Source: Algoriphagus aquimarinus
GTDB lineage: Bacteria > Bacteroidota > Bacteroidia > Cytophagales > Cyclobacteriaceae
Length of the DNA: 64,000 nt
NCBI RefSeq assembly: GCF_007997215.1
Contig: NZ_VORW01000013.1
Span: 52,969 to 116,968 of the forward strand
Direction of reading: 5' to 3'
The number at the start of each line of letters is the position of its first letter. Position 1 is the first letter of the stretch. Made by a program: the position numbers and the translations under genes. Below, piece by piece: positions 63,275 to 64,000 of this stretch. The notes under the pieces are model-generated. The model worked only from the letters and a program-made list of their open reading frames with translations. It was not told the DNA's origin and searched no databases.

Positions 63275-63846
63275 TTCTAACCTTACTAAATCAATCTTCT
63301 AATTACCATATAAATTATGGGTAAAATTCCATGTATTGGAAAAGAACTAGAATAATTAAAATATGAAAAGCAAATTAAATAAAGCTTTGTAGTTGTAAAA
63401 TACTAGCTCCGCCCTTCCATTTGATAGGGCAAAACTACATGAGGAAAGCGTGTATTTACTTGAGGTAAGTCTTATCAAAAACTGACAAAAATCATGTTTA
63501 AATGTAATGTGCTAAAGGAGTGCTAAATCCGAGACTATGATGATTCAAATAAAGATTAATGGTAATAAACTAAAAAAGAGGTGAACAGGCATCTAAGACA
63601 AAAACATTCATAACAATCTATACAATCATGAAAAATAGAAAAACAAAATGATGTTCAAAGGCAGAAGAATACTAAGGACACTTTGGTTATGAAAGTCCCA
63701 CTTTAGATTTGGAGATATCAAAAGAGAATATTAAGCAAAATATCCGGTATTTGAGTTGGCTCGTAAATTAAAGCTTCTGCTATTTATTCCTATGGTGGAC
63801 TACTCAGCTGGATGTAATAGTATGAAAACAATAAGGGGTTAAACGC
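63275..63846. other. Intergenic region between ccoI and the rRNA operon
   Basis: About 570 AT-rich bases with no credible gene, tRNA or strong promoter. A short open frame of 13 codons near 63651 is not supported. It must hold the promoter of the cco operon, which I could not place. Confidence 0.5.
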
Positions 63847-63875
63847 AAAAAAGCCAGCTATTAAAGCTGGCTTTT
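63847..63875 (-). terminator. Terminator of the rRNA operon
   Basis: On the minus strand AAGCCAGC and GCTGGCTT form an 8-bp stem followed by TTTTTT, about 8 bp after the 5S end. Confidence 0.85.
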
Positions 63876-63882
63876 GAATAAA

Positions 63883-63992
63883 TGAGGCGGCGACCTACTC
63901 TCCCGGGTGTAACCCCAGTACCATCGGCGCTGCAGGGCTTAACTTCTCTGTTCGGGATGGGAAGAGGTGGGACCCCTGCGCTAGGCCGCCTA
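63883..63992 (-). rRNA. rrf: 5S ribosomal RNA
   Basis: The minus-strand sequence has the 5S hallmarks: paired ends (GGCGGC with GCCGCC), CCCATCCCGAAC, AGAAGTTAAG, GCGCCGATGGTACTG and CCGGGAGAGTAGGTCG near the 3' end. The length is about 110 nt. The 23S gene would lie to the right, outside the window. Exact ends are uncertain by 2-3 bases. Confidence 0.93.
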
Positions 63993-64000
63993 AATTGGAA

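Noticed and set aside
63460..63478. FNR-like site TTGA...TCAA upstream of the cbb3 operon
   Set aside because: The arms are 11 bp apart, not the TTGAT-N4-ATCAA spacing, and it lies almost 190 bp from the ccoI start.
63604..63700. Short frames before the 5S gene as small proteins
   Set aside because: They are 8 to 13 codons, AT-rich, with no promoter and no recognisable peptide.

Overview
The window looks like chromosomal DNA from a member of the Bacteroidota, order Cytophagales, probably family Cyclobacteriaceae (Algoriphagus-like). This is inferred from gene content: a PorX-type response regulator, an LpxC-FabZ fusion, a CcoN-CcoO fusion, DUF4296/DUF4924/DUF5777 proteins, a CarboxypepD-type TonB receptor, Bat-type VWA proteins, and promoters of the Bacteroidota type (TTG, then TAnnTTTG). 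No phage, plasmid, intact insertion sequence, CRISPR array or tRNA was seen. A 5S rRNA on the minus strand at the right edge marks the end of an rRNA operon that continues outside the window.

Left part (1-16 kb): a truncated response regulator; a large lipoprotein cytochrome (propeller, HEAT and haem c parts); 1.1 kb of hairpin-rich repeats; a Rieske/DUF5777/YceI operon; a VIT-type iron/manganese transporter preceded by four CTTAAG boxes at exact 11-bp spacing; a lipid A or polymer glycosylation pair (GT2 plus a LAB_N-LAB_N-GT39 fusion); and a possible operon of response regulator, histidine kinase, PepSY-like protein, TonB receptor and a four-fold repeated membrane protein.

Middle (16-31 kb): mainly metabolic genes: glycerophosphodiesterase, cytochrome bd (cydAB), a UbiA prenyltransferase, proline synthesis (proBA), purN, a dicarboxylate symporter, DUF4924, an EEP nuclease, a UPF1-like helicase and ACP phosphodiesterase. 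Intergenic gaps here carry dispersed palindromic repeats.

The most unusual locus is 31.9-38.7 kb. Four genes form one tightly coupled minus-strand unit behind a good promoter: an E1/ThiF-nitroreductase fusion (Rv1355c/MoeY-like), an acyltransferase-like protein with some resemblance to autoinducer synthases, a 7TMR-DISM sensor kinase, and a receiver-kinase hybrid. A divergent single-domain receiver lies next to it. It may make, mature and sense a small molecule, but this is inference.

Right part (38-64 kb): ald-tsaE-porX diverges from an HD hydrolase, lpxD, lpxC/fabZ, lpxA and an ABC ATPase (lipid A synthesis beside type IX secretion control). Then come mutS2, a short Bat operon, hemN, and a complete cbb3 oxidase locus (ccoI-S-NO-Q-P-G, fixH, safE). 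Cytochrome bd and cbb3 together suggest a life that includes low oxygen.
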